Positions 62,186-64,000 of a stretch of 64,000 nucleotides of DNA are shown piece after piece. A program made the position numbers and the translations under genes. The stretch comes from Oscillatoriales cyanobacterium PMM_0080 (GTDB taxonomy: Bacteria > Cyanobacteriota > Cyanobacteriia > Cyanobacteriales > Microcoleaceae): positions 1 through 64,000 of the forward strand of contig CASBQF010000149.1 in NCBI GenBank assembly GCA_949127775.1, given 5' to 3'. Every line of letters begins with the position of its first letter. The stretch's first letter is position 1. Below the pieces are notes generated by a model. The model searched no databases, was not told the DNA's origin, and saw only the letters and a program-made list of their open reading frames with translations.

Positions 62186-63330
62186 GGACGGCCACCCATC
62201 ACATTCATTTCCCAAAGCTGGTCAAGACTATAATCTTCTAACCATTTATCCAGATTAAAAGTGTCACCCCACCTCATTTTTGCCTCCCCTTCCTCCAAAT
62301 CGCAGACCAAAACCTCGCTTGGATCGAGAAATCTGATGAGTCTATCTGAGTGTGTGGCAACTATCAGTTGAGTGTGTTTTGAAGCTTCCCTCATTAGATA
62401 AACTAAGTGTCTTAAAAGTTCCGGGTGTAGGCTAACTTCTGGTTCATCTAGCAACGTAATAGTTGTTAAAGTTTGACTTTGAAGGAGCGTAACCAACCAG
62501 AGAAAACGCAGCGTTCCCTCTGATAACTCATGGATATAGAAAGGCTGAGAAAAATTTTGATCTTTCCAAGTCATAGACATAGTTCCTGCGGCAACCGGAG
62601 GAAAGTTTAATCGCTCGAAATCTGGAAACGCAGCAGAAATGATATTTTCAACCATTTCAAAACGGTCGGGATCGGTTTCCCGAAGGTCATAAAGACAGGA
62701 AACCAGGTTTTCACCGCTGGCCCCAGGCAACTTTGCAGGGCGCATTGCTTGAGGTAGACGGATGGGACTTTTCTCTGAAATATCGAGTGGTCCATAATAT
62801 GTGCAAGAAGCAAGGCTCTTTCTCAGGCTCTCAGGTTCGCGATACATTTTAGGAACTTGAGAAAGGGACGTTTCAAGAGGATTATGCTCCCAATTCGGTC
62901 TCACAAATCCTCTGCTTTCTTCTTGAGAATATTTAATATCCAAACCTTGTGATTCAATATACTTGAATGGTTCAGCTCTGTTGAGATTTCTCTGCTGTGT
63001 TAAAGATTCGTCTCTAACTTCATAAGATAAACCTTTAGGTGACAATATTAAGCCGTACTTCAAAGGTTGTTCCTTTGGCACTTGCATTGAAATCTTAATT
63101 TCAAGTTCTTGTACTTTACCTCTTGTCAAAATTTCATTCAAGCCGCCTTTAAGTTGCAATAAATTCTGTAAATTTCCACTTGCTGAAGCGGCTAGTATTG
63201 AAAGAATATCTAAAAAAGAAGTTTTTCCTGCTCCGTTTGCACCAATCATGACGATGAGATTTCTCATCTCAAGCTCAATATTTTGAAGACGCCGAAAACC
63301 CCTTACTGATATATTTTCAAATCTATTCAT
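62182..63330 (-). CDS. RecF/OLD-like AAA (ABC-type) ATPase
   Basis: A 382-residue protein (ATG 63330 gives MNRFENISVRGFRRLQN). Walker A GANGAGKTS (30-38), a middle domain (about 90-260), the ABC signature LSEGTLRFLWLV near 280, Walker B TITLLDEPEVSLHPELL near 305, and the H-loop IVATHSDRLI near 338. This is the AAA15/AAA21-type ATPase typical of two-gene immune or repair modules. It likely binds DNA or a phage factor and controls the TOPRIM-like partner (inference). The four-base overlap with the partner gene supports joint action. Confidence 0.85.
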   Translation of the reverse strand: MNRFENISVRGFRRLQNIELEMRNLIVMIGANGAGKTSFLDILSILAASASGNLQNLLQLKGGLNEILTRGKVQELEIKISMQVPKEQPLKYGLILSPKGLSYEVRDESLTQQRNLNRAEPFKYIESQGLDIKYSQEESRGFVRPNWEHNPLETSLSQVPKMYREPESLRKSLASCTYYGPLDISEKSPIRLPQAMRPAKLPGASGENLVSCLYDLRETDPDRFEMVENIISAAFPDFERLNFPPVAAGTMSMTWKDQNFSQPFYIHELSEGTLRFLWLVTLLQSQTLTTITLLDEPEVSLHPELLRHLVYLMREASKHTQLIVATHSDRLIRFLDPSEVLVCDLEEGEAKMRWGDTFNLDKWLEDYSLDQLWEMNVMGGRP

Positions 63331-63513
63331 ACTACTAACCATCATTACTATCAATAGTTAAACTAGCCTAGACAGATATATCCAGACTAGGCTAAGTATA
63401 CCTGCCTGACAGACATTAGGGGTTTAGTGAAGCCAGATGGGTGTATGAAACGCTCTACATCGCTTGGGTTGGCGCAGCATGAAAAGTCGTTGGAGCAGGC
63501 CGTTCACAAGTCT

Positions 63514-64000
63514 TTAAGGTAAAACCAATTTGAGCAGCACAGAGCCGATCGATCCCAGAAGACCCATAAAGTCGCCACGGCTTGCTGTGCGGGGTTCCGT
63601 TGGCTTTTGGCGCGCCACAATCGCTTCGACTAACTGCTTTGACAACTGCTGACCTTGGACATTTCCTTCAGCGGCAAAGAGTTGATTTGCTCTAGTAGCG
63701 TCTTGAGTCGCGCCGCCGAAGTCTCCCAAGTCAGCGCGAGACATACTGCGTGCAAAATAAACGGCTGCTAAATCTGGCTTCAAATTCAGGGATTGATTGT
63801 AATAATCAATGGCGTTTCTGTAGTTTCCCGCTTGAGCTTCTTTGACTCCCAACCGATAGAAGTCTTCAGCGCTGCCGATATTAGTTGGCATTCCTCTAAC
63901 TCCCAGCAGTTGGGCGTTAGTTAAATTGGCGCCTTGCAAATTGGCGTCGCTGAGATAGGCACTTCTCAAGTCAGCCCCAGTGAGGTTGGCTCCGCTGAGG
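63514..64000 (-). CDS. Pentapeptide-repeat / TPR protein, C-terminal part (5' end outside window)
   Basis: The frame is open to the right edge (LSGANLTGADLRSA), so the gene begins beyond the window. The visible 162 residues start with A(D/N)LxxA pentapeptide repeats (about four), then two TPR units (SAEDFYRLGVKEAQAGNYRNAIDYYNQSLNLKPD and LAAVYFARSMSRADLGDFGGATQDATRANQL), then a hydrophobic end (FMGLLGSIGSVLLKLVLP) that could insert in a membrane. Function unknown; proteins with this mix of repeats are common in filamentous cyanobacteria. Confidence 0.8.
   Translation of the reverse strand, partial: LSGANLTGADLRSAYLSDANLQGANLTNAQLLGVRGMPTNIGSAEDFYRLGVKEAQAGNYRNAIDYYNQSLNLKPDLAAVYFARSMSRADLGDFGGATQDATRANQLFAAEGNVQGQQLSKQLVEAIVARQKPTEPRTASRGDFMGLLGSIGSVLLKLVLP

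Noticed and set aside
1-64000. tRNA, rRNA, riboswitch or complete insertion sequence
   Set aside because: No cloverleaf with a GTTCRANNC arm, no rRNA-like sequence, no known riboswitch core and no transposase gene were found by eye; a covariance-model search would be decisive.

Overview
The window comes from a filamentous cyanobacterium, most likely an Oscillatoriales-type genome such as Microcoleus, Oscillatoria or Phormidium. The evidence is the very frequent HIP1-like octamer GCGATCGC, heptanucleotide microsatellites of the TAATAAC/TTGGTAA type, many dispersed palindromes, and typically cyanobacterial gene types: RuBisCO activase with an RbcS-like tail, a CAAD-tagged aminoacyl-tRNA synthetase, a Cph2-like phytochrome, cyanoexosortase B and small cyanobacterial DUF proteins. 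Genus is inference; no rRNA or tRNA gene was seen.

Layout. 0-15 kb is mostly housekeeping: the 3' part of gltX with a membrane-anchoring CAAD domain, a large TPR-CHAT protein, argD divergent from rca (RuBisCO activase), a ribokinase, an NblR-like response regulator, a DUF192 lipoprotein, a DUF2949 protein, a photorespiratory-type class V aminotransferase, a DUF5340-like protein and trpC. 15.4-19.4 kb is an accessory patch: a YoeB/YefM toxin-antitoxin pair, an NB-ARC-type pseudogene, a lone XRE regulator, an MNT/HEPN pair and a translationally coupled DUF4365/unknown pair. 19.6-29.3 kb holds lpdA and an envelope-polysaccharide region (Wzc-like and Wza-like proteins, cyanoexosortase B with its partner, a DegT sugar aminotransferase). 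29.5-33.7 kb is a second accessory patch: an aldo-keto reductase, an orphan toxin-like gene with a probable immunity partner, a PemK/MazF-like toxin with a candidate antitoxin, and a DUF4926-like protein.

33.8-50 kb holds uvrB, an NRPIG-repeat protein, a hybrid histidine kinase with a urea-binding-protein-like sensor, a run of small stress-type genes (CsbD and lipoproteins), a DsbA-like protein, rpe, an LCP-family protein and an unusual winged-helix/Ser-Thr kinase/periplasmic-binding fusion. 50-58 kb holds an alpha/beta hydrolase, an agmatinase-type ureohydrolase, a thioredoxin-like protein, modA and a fused modBC, msrB, pyrH-frr and a NADAR protein. 58.5-64 kb holds a knotless (Cph2-like) phytochrome histidine kinase, a coupled AAA-ATPase/DUF4276 pair resembling OLD/PARIS-style defence modules, and a truncated pentapeptide-TPR protein.

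The strongest window-wide pattern is repetitive DNA acting on gene ends. Families of 20-26 bp stem hairpins, MITE-like elements and microsatellites touch start codons (ribokinase, Wzc), supply or duplicate stop codons (rca, trpC, a DUF4926-like gene, an NRPIG gene, a thioredoxin-like gene), and lie in frame inside coding sequence (TPR-CHAT protein, ModBC linker). The best candidates for little-described systems are the winged-helix/kinase/binding-protein fusion, the ATPase/DUF4276 pair, the DUF4365/unknown pair, the orphan toxin/immunity pair and the phytochrome with two predicted bilin sites and a kinase output.
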